64,000 bases of DNA from Euglena gracilis (lineage: Eukaryota; Euglenida; Euglenophyceae; Euglenales), in assembly GCA_039621445.1 (NCBI GenBank), contig CP154954.1, positions 39,083,816 through 39,147,815 on the forward strand. The letters run 5' to 3'. Under the pieces are notes generated by a model. The model was not told the DNA's origin. It searched no databases and was given only the letters and a program-made list of their open reading frames with translations. How positions within the stretch are numbered: the stretch's first letter is position 1; each line of letters opens with the position of its first letter. The translations under genes were made by a program, and so were the position numbers. This document shows positions 55,680-64,000 of this stretch, in pieces.

Positions 55680-56665
55680 CAGGGGTGTAGAAGTTTTGTT
55701 TTTTCTCGGGGGCAAGGAAACAATAACTTCCTGACAAGGCCCATTATGACAAGTTTTCCCCAGCCGCCCAAAGGGCGGCCAGACAGTAAGGCTTTTTTTT
55801 TCCATAAAAGATGGCGTTGGGGGTTTTGGCGCATCGCTCGTGGCGTCTGACCCACCCACCCACCCCAGGGTGGCTCAGGACCCCCCGGTGGGGGGGGACG
55901 GGGACCCCCCCAAAAAATCGGGCCCGTTAAATGATGGCCCAATCGGACCCTTCCTTGGCCCCCTGCTCGATATGGTGGTGACATTCGTGGAAAATGGTCG
56001 GAAATAAAAAAGTAAAAAATTTTGAAATTTCGTGATATTTCCGGGGGCCAGAAATTTCAGTCACCACTGAACCACTCCCCGCCCTCAGCCCCCCCCCACC
56101 CCGCCGTGCCCAGCCTCCATTGAATGTGGGGAAAATGTGGTAATTTTAACATTGATGCCTTTTGTGTTTTGGGATTCCAAAAAAAGAGTGCAAATATGAA
56201 AAAGACGGCAATGAGAAAAACCGGCCCCCTGAGCCATTTTGCATGAAACAGAAAAGAAATGTATTGCCGCCCGAAGGGCGGCGAGACGGTAATGCATTTT
56301 TCCAAAAGGTTTCCCCAAAAAGAGGCAAATCTGTCAACAGGAATGGTGTGTTTATGAAAAAATGAATTTTAAAAACCATGTCAAAACACATGCGGTTTGT
56401 TTCCGCCCCTTGGAAAAAGATTTTTGCCCCCTCTGACCCATGAGTTTTGGACTGGTTTTGCCGCCCGAAGGGCGGCGAGACGGTGGCGACATTCAACATC
56501 AAAAATAGCCAAAAAGCTCAATGAAAAGTTGTGAACTTTTGTGGGAAATTTAAAAAGCACAGAGAATGTGGTGAGTAAACCACACACCTTGCAAAAACAT
56601 TTTTCTTCCCAAAATCTCGGTGGGGGCGGCCCCCCCCCCCCGGACCCCCCACTTCAACACCTATG
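55680..56665. mobile_element. hAT-like non-autonomous transposon in repeat X
   Basis: 986 bp. The left end CAGGGGTGTAGAAGT and the inverse of the right end CATAGGTGTTGAAGT agree at 12 of 15 positions. Flanks are GATCATAG and GATCATAA, an eight-base target duplication with one mismatch. Copies 1 and 2 of X have the site uninterrupted. The CAGGG terminus and 8-bp duplication are hAT features. No transposase is present; the interior has three copies of a GCCGCCC-AAGGGCGGC hairpin. Confidence 0.82.
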
Positions 56666-56766
56666 GATCATAATCGTCCTTTTGGCACGGATCTGTAACC
56701 AAATTACTCAAGCTGATCATGCAATTCAAACAACTGCAAGACGAGACTGACAAAGAGGCCTTCGAA
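56666..56766 (+). repeat. Dispersed repeat X, copy 3, right part
   Basis: Matches the inverse of 11,410-11,510 (AAGCTGATCATGCAATTCAAACAACTG..., AAAGAGGCCTTCGAAG). The match ends where the satellite begins in copies 1 and 2, which places one border of X at TTCGAAG. Confidence 0.82.
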
Positions 56767-59700
56767 GTGGCGTGGAAAAACCTATTATTACAAGAATCGC
56801 TGACAACAACTTTCTTACGAGATGCGGACGCTACCACCGTGATGGGCCCACTGGGGAAAAACGCCAACTGCCTGTGTCGTGCGTCATGCGTTGGACGTTG
56901 AACCTTCATTGAGTGTGTGTGTGTGTGTGTGTGCGAGCGATCTCCAAAAGCGTGCACATCTGCATGTCTGTGGATTATATTGCAACCTGAGGGAGGCAAC
57001 AACCTAAACAACGACCCTTCAGTGACCACTGCAAACACCACGCTGGGGTTGAGGTGGGGGTAAACCATGCTTCCATTCCACCATCATATGCCCCCCCCCA
57101 CACACGGGTCCATCGCACGTGTTCAGTGCACACTCCTGGGGGTGCGTACTAGCGTCCACGGTTGAGGGCAACCCAGAACCGTTGGGCTGCCGCGGGGGGA
57201 AGCAGGGGGCACTGAATTGGCTGCGATGGCAGCTGCAACAGCACCATGGTTCAAGGGTGCACTGGAGGTGGTTGCCGAGTCCAGGCCGGCCTGAGTGCAC
57301 CGAGGGGGGAAAAAAAACAAAACAAAATTGTTAGAAAAAATTCTCGTCGTGACGCAGTGAAGATGGGCACATACATCTCTTCAAGAACTTCGGGGGGGTT
57401 GCTGGGCTAGGGCTAGAAATTTGGGCTGGCTAGCCCGCCCCCCCCCCCCCCCAGGGGGGTATTTGCCCCGCTGGACTGAAATCGGAAAAATGCTCAAAAA
57501 TGACCTGTAAAATATAATTTTAAAAAAATGATGCATCCGAAACCCCCCAAAAATACCCCAAACGTCCCCCAAACCCCATTTTTGGCCACTATGAACACAG
57601 TTTTTCAAAAAATTTCGGCGCTTTGGCCGAAAAAATTCTGGGCTGGACCCCCAAAAAAGGGGCTGGCTAGCTTGGCCAGCAACACCCCCGGGGGGGGGAT
57701 GCTGCTGCGGCTGGGCTGGGCCCAAATCGGGGCCCGGCTGCAGCCGCCCCCCACGGGGGTTCGCAAAACCTTAGAGAGATGTATGGATGGGCATCCACAA
57801 ATCGCAATGCATGATTCCCACTCAACTAGGCCGGGACTCCCCCCCCGGGTCACAAAATTCCAAAAAAAACTCTGGGCTAGATTTGACTGTGGGTGGAGTG
57901 GGGTGGGGGTGCGGCGGTCCTTAAGCAAATTTGAAAAAAACCTCCGCTGTCCCAGGACACTCAGGGAATATATACAGGAAAATGGGCAAGAAACTTTGGC
58001 TTTTCTCTGCAGGCACCGGTCACCATTACACCCAGCGTCTGAAATGTTTGCCCACGGCTGGCAAAAAGATTCGCCCAAACCAGTCATAATTTTCGCCCAG
58101 TGCCCTCAAAAAAAATTGCCCAAAAGCCTCAAATTTTTTGTACTGCACCGCCAAAAATATTTGCACTTCCTCAAAAAATATTTGCCCTCCGTCCTTTTGT
58201 TTTTGAACAATGAAAAAAGCCTTATCGAATTTATTTATGTTTATTGTGTTCGATCAACGTACAGTTGGTGAACACCCTATTTGGGCTAAGCCAACAGGAG
58301 GCCTTGTGCGACAGCCAAAATGGCCAGAAAGGATGGACACGGTTCAAAATTTGGTCAGAAATAACCTGAAATGACACAAAAGGCCCAGCATTTCCTAAAT
58401 CAATCAAAAATATTTGATAGATTGGATATCCCAAAAATCATTGACAATCTGCCAAAAAATGTTCAAAACGAACCCTCAATGGATTGAACATCAAAAAATC
58501 ATCAAAAATCCACAATGACCATGAATTGGCCCCAAAAAAGATTCAGAAATGCCAAAAAAAACTGCCTGAAATGGTGGAAAACCAGCCAAAAATGGCTCCA
58601 ATGGCAGAAATTTTGCTAATCATTTCCAATTTTGGGGGGGTTTACGTGCAAGGTGCCCACACATGCAATGTTTTTCTTTGCAAAGAAAAATCATCACCAT
58701 ACATCGCGTCGCTATGTCTCTTTTTTCCAACATTGAGTGTAACGAACTACACTCAATGAGTAATGCATTTGTGATGGTCAAGATTTTTCACAACCATGAA
58801 TGCATGCGAAAAGTCGTCCAAAACCAAAATTGGCCTCTGGAAATGTTAAAAAACTCCTTTCTTTGGGTTTTCAGCCTTTGGAAATGTCAAAAAACTCCTT
58901 TCTTTGATTTTTAGGCCTTTGGAAATGTAAAAAAAAACTCCTTTGATTTTTCGCAAAACCGCGTGTTGGCATTGGAGTTTCATTGTTTCTGCTTCATTAA
59001 ATTTGAAAGAAAAAAAACAGATCAAGAAGGCTTGAAACGGTCCAATGTGACTCATTTGTCAAAAGTTGGAATGAAATCACAAATTCTGCGGTGAACCAGC
59101 TTTTGCAGCAATGACATCTCCGCTTCAATGCGCATTCTAAACCATTTTGGTCGATTTCGGGGGGCTCCAACAAAACCATTATTCAAAGCGCAGTACTTTG
59201 GACAGAATATCCGCCTTAAGACACAGACCTCATGCCTGAAGTCCAGCGCCTTAGATGCAGTCCTGAGATCTTGCACCTAAAACGCAGACTTAAAGCCAAC
59301 TGTGCAAAAAACCCGATCCGTGTGCAAAAATTTTCGGAACGGAGACAAATATTTTTGAGATAAAATGCAAACCTTTTTGAGATAAATTGCAAAAAATATT
59401 CACCGGAAGTGCAAAACAATACGGTGTGAATTGCGAAAGATTCGGGGGTTCGGTGTAGGGGAAAAATTGATTCCTGTCACCCTTAGACATCCACCCAAAT
59501 CATCAAAAACTGTGTTTTTCGAAAGTTTCTATTTTGCCCCCGTTCGAGGCCTTTAGCCGGCCCTTTGCCCGAAAGGGAGAGGGAGAGGGGAGAGGGGCGG
59601 TCCTCACAGAAATAAAACAAATGCTCTCCCTTAATGCTTCTCCACCCCCAAAGGACATGGTGATGCCTTGCAAAAGTTCATTTTATCATCGAGTGCCCCC

Positions 59701-59778
59701 CACCCTCCCAATGAAATTAGAACTCTTGACAGCATAACAGCATTGTCACACCTTCTCGGGGAAGAACCGTGGGTGCAG
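56767..59778. other. AT-rich intergenic DNA with small repeats
   Basis: No gene recognised. Contents: a (TG)n run (~56,914-56,932), long C runs at 57,089 and 57,440, many CCAAAAA/TTTTTGG words, a perfect 20-bp palindrome at 58,671-58,690, an 11-bp stem/6-base loop hairpin at 58,731-58,758, and three ~43-bp tandem units at ~58,832-58,950. Short reading frames (57,528-58,271 is the longest) have atypical composition and no motifs. Confidence 0.6.
58832..58950. repeat. ~43-bp tandem repeat, about 2.7 units
   Basis: Units share CTTTGGAAATGT, a run of A, CTCCTTTCTTTG and TTTTT. The third lacks TTCTT and so is shortened. The first unit has CTCTGG for CTTTGG. Confidence 0.85.
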
Positions 59779-60173
59779 CAGGGATGTATGGGAAGCCGAG
59801 GCAGAGTCCAAACCCCCCCCCTGCCTCCGAAGATGGAGGGGGGAGGGATCATATGGACTGTCAAAAGGCCGGATGACAAACCAAAAATGTTCAACAACAG
59901 TTTTTTTGATTCTTCTTTAAAATAAACACAAAAAATGTTCACTTTTAACCATTTTTTCCCCTGCGGAAAACATCAGAGCACTGACAATGTGCAATATCCT
60001 GAAAGAATGAGGGGGGAGCAAATTTTGAAATGCAGCGCTGGCAGAAAACTGTCCGATGTTTTTGGAACCAGAGGGGGCTGGACCCAACCACCATTCCCCA
60101 TTGGGGCGGGGCAGGGGGTTGGGACCCCCCACCCACCATCTACCCAAATTGAAGGGCTTCCCATACATCCCTG
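59779..60173. mobile_element. hAT-like MITE with 19-bp inverted ends
   Basis: 395 bp. The ends are perfect inverse copies of CAGGGATGTATGGGAAGCC. Flanks are GGGTGCAG (59,771-59,778) and GGGTGCGG (60,174-60,181), eight bases with one mismatch. The interior has C/G runs and no transposase. The CA..TG ends and 8-bp duplication fit hAT, but the end sequence differs from the first element, so it is a separate family. Confidence 0.78.
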
Positions 60174-60181
60174 GGGTGCGG

Positions 60182-60700
60182 GTACTGCACCTCCTTGTTG
60201 GGGAGCATCCAGAACATCTGGAAATTCTCAAAACAGGGCTTGAAATCCACCTGCTGCAGCCACCCAGGTCCAGTACATACCATAGCTTAGCGATCCCCTG
60301 GGGGGGGGGGGAGGGGGTCACTTGCACTCCAAAAAAAAACGGTCAGTCACTTTATTCGGCCAAGCCATTCAGTCACTTTACCCCCCCCAGGGGGAGGTTG
60401 GCCACTCAGACAAACCAGTCACTTTTTGGCCTTTCAAAGCCATTTCTTGGCCAAAATTTTCTCTGGCGCCTTCGGGGTTGGCCACTCAGCCACTTTTGGG
60501 TGATTTCTGCCCCCCCCCAAAAAATCAGTCAGTCACCACCCTGGGGGGGGGGACAGGTGTTAAGCAATGGTCTGGTCCAGTGACTGCTTCTTGTGGGGGA
60601 ACAAAATGCGCCTCCTCCATCTGCCGTTTCTTCACCTGAGAATGGGGAGATGTATGGTGGTGGACACCATCAAAAACACATGCGAACACATGCACAGCCA
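60182..60700. other. Non-coding spacer before the LINE
   Basis: C and G runs and short direct repeats (TTGGCCACTCAG twice, CAGTCACTTT three times). Composition turns sharply GC-rich after the CCCCCAC tract at ~60,700-60,728, which probably marks the LINE border. The reading frame open from 60,567 through this part is unlikely to be protein. Confidence 0.5.
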
Positions 60701-60776
60701 CCCACCAACCCCCACCCCCACCCCCACGTTTGGAAGCCGCGTTAGCGGCTTGGTTCGATCGGAGCCCCTCCTCCTG

Positions 60777-61808
60777 ATGCTGACCGAAGTGGACTCCACC
60801 GACACGCTCCGACTGCTTGGTACCCCTGTCCCGGCCTCGTTCGACCACGACACCTGCGTTGTGCTGCCCCCCACTGCGGTGGCCTGGGCCCTCAGCCACA
60901 AGGCCCGCAACCGGCTGCAGCACGCGCTCAACGGCAACCCACCCCCGACGCAACGCCCCGGCCTCCTCGACCGGCAGCAGCTGCAGAAGCTGCAGGAGGC
61001 GGGCAAGCTGCGTGCGGCTGGCTGGACGCTTCCCGCCGCTGTCGACAACAAGCTGCCGGTGCGGGTGTACGACACTCGCATCCCGAAGGAGTGGCTGCTG
61101 CAGCTGGCAGCCGACCTCCGAAGCCTGGACGAGTCCGACCAGGCTTGGGTGGTGCGAGGCGATTTCGCCTCGGGAGCCGACCTGACCGATGCGGACGTCG
61201 CGGCGTGCCCCGACACGAAGCGATGGTCCGACGAGCCCCGCCATCTGGTGATCCCGCCGCGACCTCACCTGCGGGAGCTGGTCTTGGCCCTGCGGCGGCG
61301 CGCCGAGGTGGAACACCCAGCGTCGCTGATCTCTTTGGAGGTCCTCGTGGATCGCCACCGGTGCCCTGCCGACTTGGACGTGGCCGCCTTGCGTCCCCAG
61401 CTTGGAGAGGCTGCCGCCCTGTTCGACGACCCCCGCTTGCAGGTGGAGGTGGTGGCCTTGGCTGAGCGTGCGCCGGTGCTGCGCATCCCCGCCACGGTGA
61501 AGTGCTTGCCGCCTGAGAAGTGGGAGCCGGGGTTCCTGCCCCGCAGTCAAGTGCTGCTCTTCCTCAACCTGCGGCGCCCCGCGGCTGAGGTGGAGGTGGC
61601 CAACCGCTGGGTGCGGGGGACACTCCCCGACCCGGAGCCGAGCGGCTTGGAGCTGCTGCGGGTGGAGTTCCAGCTGCCACCGACAGTGCGGCAACGGAAT
61701 GCGGAGCGTGAGCTGCGGCGCGCGCTGGGCAAGCTGGCTGGCGCGGTGGGCGTGGTGTTCGGGGCGGCCCATCGCGTGCAGGGTCTGCAGACCCTACACA
61801 GTGGCTAG
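60777..61808 (+). CDS. LINE ORF1, first part (up to in-frame TAG)
   Basis: Start chosen at MLTEVDSTDTLRLLG because upstream codons are low complexity (an earlier ATG is 60,567). 343 codons, mixed alpha/beta-looking, with segments such as DRQQLQKLQEAGKLRAAGW, WVVRGDFASGADLTDADV and LRRPAAEVEVANRWVRGTLP. It stops at LQTLHSG and TAG (61,806-61,808), and the same frame continues at once as protein-like sequence. Presumably the RNA-binding ORF1 product of the LINE; no RRM or zinc knuckle is obvious. Confidence 0.6.
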   Translation: MLTEVDSTDTLRLLGTPVPASFDHDTCVVLPPTAVAWALSHKARNRLQHALNGNPPPTQRPGLLDRQQLQKLQEAGKLRAAGWTLPAAVDNKLPVRVYDTRIPKEWLLQLAADLRSLDESDQAWVVRGDFASGADLTDADVAACPDTKRWSDEPRHLVIPPRPHLRELVLALRRRAEVEHPASLISLEVLVDRHRCPADLDVAALRPQLGEAAALFDDPRLQVEVVALAERAPVLRIPATVKCLPPEKWEPGFLPRSQVLLFLNLRRPAAEVEVANRWVRGTLPDPEPSGLELLRVEFQLPPTVRQRNAERELRRALGKLAGAVGVVFGAAHRVQGLQTLHSG

Positions 61809-62825
61809 GTCCTCGCCATCCTCGTCGTGCCGCGGGCGGAAGCGCTGGTGTGGATGCGCGGCAGCGGCAGTGGCGGCCTGTTCATTCGGCCGTTCTGGAC
61901 GAAGGAGACGGCACCAGCCTTGCAGCGGGAGCAGTTCAACCTGCTGTACCTGCGAGGCCGGAGGGCGGATGCCGCAGCGCTGTGGGACGCCCTTCACGAC
62001 GTGCCGGGTGTCGTCGGTCTTCTCCCTGCGGAGAAGGACCTCGCGGTGCGGATCAGCGTGCGGGGTGGGGCAGACCCTGCGGTCATCCAGGGGAAGGTCC
62101 GCGCGGTGCTGAACGACCCCAATGCGGCCCTGCGGCAGACCAGGCCTGGGGCGTCGTGGTGGAGGCTGGGCCCCCTGACGGACGCCGACGTCTTCCGAGT
62201 GCGGGAGCTCATCGCGATGGTGGGCTTGGACCCTCTCCGGGGTGAAGTGCGTCTCGGTGCTGCGGGGCCATTCCGCCGGGTGGCCTTCTTCCAAGCGGCT
62301 GGGCAGCCAACGCGGACCTCCCTGGACGATGGTGGCTGGGGGCAGCGGTCCTGCAGTGCGCAGTTGTCTCCGGCCAGTCCTCCACAACGACGCCCGCCGA
62401 CTGCACGTACTCCGTCAACTGCCCGGCCAGCTCCCTCGCAGAGCTCTGCAGCGCCTGGCCTGCCATCCTCGTCGACCTGGGGTGGTGCGCGGAAGATTTC
62501 CGCTCCGCGGCAGGCCCCCGCCACCAACCATCGACAGTCACCACCGTCGCAGCCGTCGCGGGCGCCACGACCGCCGGATCCTGGCCAATGTCCGGCATCT
62601 CTACTGCCAGCACCAGGTTGTCGTGCTGCTCGCCGTGCGGCCAAGAAAGCGTCGGTCACCGAGATCGTCCCCTTCGTGGCTCCGGCTTCCCCCTCGTCAT
62701 CCCCCTTGGATGCTGTGCTGGCAGAGATGCGGGCTCTGCGCCAGGCTATGGAGCGGCAGCAGTGGCAGCTGGAGGAGCTGCGCCGGGAGAACGCCGACCT
62801 GCGGGCCCAGCTCGCCGCGTCGTGA
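61809..62825 (+). pseudogene. LINE ORF1, second part after TAG
   Basis: Continues in frame: VLAILVVPRAEALVWMRG, FIRPFWTKETAPALQREQF, GVVGLLPAEKDLAVRIS, LTDADVFRVRELIAMVG. From ~62,350 it is Ser/Pro/Arg-rich linker. A short coiled coil follows (AEMRALRQAMERQQWQLEE), ending DLRAQLAAS. There is no ATG near its start, so it depends on readthrough or on the TAG being a mutation or base error. Confidence 0.55.
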
Positions 62826-63141
62826 CGGGGGCATGCGGTGGGCACGCCGAGCACTTCCACATCAGCCGTACGCCCTCCCGTCTCCTGCTGGTGTCCCTGT
62901 CCCTCATCGGCCGGATGCTGCGGCGCTTTTGAGCCAGGATGAGCGGGTGGCGGCCGAGCTGGCGGCAGCCCCGAAAACTCCTCGAGGACAGGTGGTGCCC
63001 TGTGGAGGTGCCCTGCCGATGGAGGGCCCGGAGGAGGACAGCCGCGGTCGCACTCGGGATGCTGGCGAGCTCACCCCGGAGAAGCCGGCGCTGAAGAAGC
63101 CAGTGCGCGCTGCCTCGGAGGGGGCGCGGCGCGATGCCTGA
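62826..63141 (+). CDS. LINE ORF1 C-terminal frame overlapping ORF2 start
   Basis: In a frame shifted from the preceding part, AALLSQDERVAAELAAAPK, GGALPMEGPEEDSRGR and TPEKPALKKPVRAASEG look like a charged protein tail and end at TGA (63,139-63,141). This frame is open from 62,242, so ORF1 may switch frame in the low-complexity linker. Its end overlaps the ORF2 start codon by eight bases. Confidence 0.45.
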
Positions 63142-64000
63142 GAACTTGCTGTCGGGGGCTGCTGCCCCCCCTGGAGGAGTCCCGGCCTCGGTGCTGCGGG
63201 TCGCGACCTGGAACATGAGCCACTGGACGGCTGCGAAGGTGTCCATGGTGGCTGCTTTGGTGTCGGCTGACGTGCTGGCGGTGCAGGAGACGCACCTGGC
63301 GCAGGTGCCGCTGCTCTCCGCCCACACGACAGCGGCAAATGCTGGTCTTCATCTGCACCATGGGCGTCCTGTGCAGTCGACCAACCGCTCCGAGCACGGG
63401 AAGTCTTGCGGCGTGGGCTTCCTCTGGCGCCAGGACATCGCCGTCCTCCCTGCCATGCCGGCCTGCCCCGCATGGCGTCGCCTGCACGCGATGCGACGAC
63501 TGCATGGAGTGCGTCTCGCCCCACGTCCCGGACTGCCGCTGGGGCTGCTCTTGCTGTCCGTCTACGCGCCACTCGCACACCAAGCAGAGCGCCGCCCCTT
63601 CGACCTGGAGTTCGCAGCGCTGGTCTTCGCCCTGGACATGCAGGTGCCCACGCTGCTGCTGGGCGACTTCAATGGGTCCCTGAGCCCAGCAACCGACTTC
63701 CTCAACTCCGGCCGCCGCCCTCCCTGCAGCCTGCTCGCCGATCTCCTTGGCCCTGGTCGTCCCTGGGTGGATGTCCATCGACTGCTGCTGCCGGCGCCAC
63801 TGCCCTTCACGTACCACCAGCCCGGCTCTGGTGGATCGACAATGGCATCACGGATCGATCTGGTCCTGGCCAACATCGCGGCGATGCGGCTGGTTCGGGA
63901 GGCCTCGGTCCTCGAGGGGCTCAATGACGGCGGCCATTGCCCTGTGCTGGTGTCTTTGTCCCTCGACGCGGGCCGCATTGACTGGCAGCCGCCTCGCCCC
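63134..64000 (+). CDS. LINE ORF2, N-terminal apurinic-type endonuclease domain (partial)
   Basis: 289 codons open to the window edge from MPENLLSGAAAPPGG. Exonuclease-endonuclease-phosphatase motifs occur in order: TWNMSHW (Asn 27), VQETHL (Glu 52), SVYAP (Tyr 144), LLGDFNGS (Asp 178, Asn 180), SRIDLVLAN (Arg 240, Asp 242) and NDGGHCPV (His 268). All expected catalytic residues are present. The enzyme nicks target DNA to prime reverse transcription; the RT domain should follow outside the window. The start overlaps the ORF1 end as ATGCCTGA, suggesting coupled termination-reinitiation. Confidence 0.9.
   Translation, partial: MPENLLSGAAAPPGGVPASVLRVATWNMSHWTAAKVSMVAALVSADVLAVQETHLAQVPLLSAHTTAANAGLHLHHGRPVQSTNRSEHGKSCGVGFLWRQDIAVLPAMPACPAWRRLHAMRRLHGVRLAPRPGLPLGLLLLSVYAPLAHQAERRPFDLEFAALVFALDMQVPTLLLGDFNGSLSPATDFLNSGRRPPCSLLADLLGPGRPWVDVHRLLLPAPLPFTYHQPGSGGSTMASRIDLVLANIAAMRLVREASVLEGLNDGGHCPVLVSLSLDAGRIDWQPPRP

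Larger units (their letters stand above)
60700..64000 (+). mobile_element. Non-LTR retrotransposon (LINE), 5' half, cut by the window
   Basis: GC-rich block with ORF1 (60,777-63,141, broken) and ORF2 beginning at 63,134 with an endonuclease domain. RT and the 3' end lie beyond the window. Strongly GC-rich codon use contrasts with the AT-rich left flank, suggesting a later arrival. The exact 5' end and any target duplication cannot be set from one side. Confidence 0.85.

Noticed and set aside
57390-57700. Possible inverted-repeat element (GTTGCTGG... and ...CCAGCAAC)
   Set aside because: Arms are short and imperfect and I found no matching flanking duplication.
57528-58271. 247-codon plus-strand frame in the AT-rich region
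   Set aside because: Composition follows local CCAAAA words, no domain or start context is visible, and it spans C runs.
60525-61772. 415-codon minus-strand frame opposite LINE ORF1
   Set aside because: GC-rich codon use on the plus strand leaves the antisense frame open; its protein is low-complexity His/Gln/Arg with no motif.

Overview
The window is eukaryotic and almost entirely repetitive. It holds a long satellite, a nested cluster of DIRS-type (tyrosine-recombinase) retroelements, broken pieces of an integrase/chromodomain element, two hAT-like non-autonomous transposons and the 5' half of a GC-rich LINE. I see no rRNA, tRNA, CRISPR array, operon or conventional host gene. This mix suggests a repeat-rich genome of an alga or other protist, but the species cannot be fixed from the sequence.

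Layout. 1-11,407: satellite of ~79-bp monomers (array A), broken once by a poly-G/poly-T insertion. 11,408-12,060: dispersed repeat 'X'. 12,061-21,905: DIRS cluster. This contains an old DIRS fragment (DIRS-0) split by a nearly complete element (DIRS-1a, 12,881-17,437), then a plus-strand DIRS 5' end, then two tandem 3' pieces of another subfamily (DIRS-2a and DIRS-3a). 21,911-41,405 repeats everything from about 2,521 onward as a ~19.4-kb tandem copy: array B, X, DIRS-0, DIRS-1b, 5' end, DIRS-2b. In this copy DIRS-3b continues to its far end at ~45,118. 45,121-46,840 is a third copy of DIRS-0 plus the 5' end without the DIRS-1 insertion, so it is a natural empty site. 47,391-47,945: two abutting pentanucleotide microsatellites. 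47,953-54,526: gag-like and integrase-chromodomain pseudogenes, with a 2.1-kb piece present twice. 55,116-56,766: an inverted third copy of X, split by a 986-bp hAT-like element. 56,767-60,700: AT-rich DNA with a second hAT-like element and several small palindromes. 60,700-64,000: LINE with ORF1 and the endonuclease domain of ORF2, cut by the window edge.

How parts relate. In DIRS-1 the minus strand carries gag, then reverse transcriptase-RNase H, then a tyrosine recombinase. The internal complementary region is the exact reverse complement of the two element ends joined through one GTCT, the arrangement expected for a circular intermediate integrated by the recombinase. DIRS-1b keeps the recombinase residues in one frame; the other copies are broken or have lost catalytic residues (DIRS-2/3 RNase H Asp to His; DIRS-3b RT second Asp to Tyr). 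Many frame breaks lie in homopolymers, so some may be sequencing errors.

Inference: a satellite with higher-order periods, clustered DIRS elements and a chromodomain integrase resemble centromeric or pericentromeric heterochromatin, but nothing in the sequence alone proves it.
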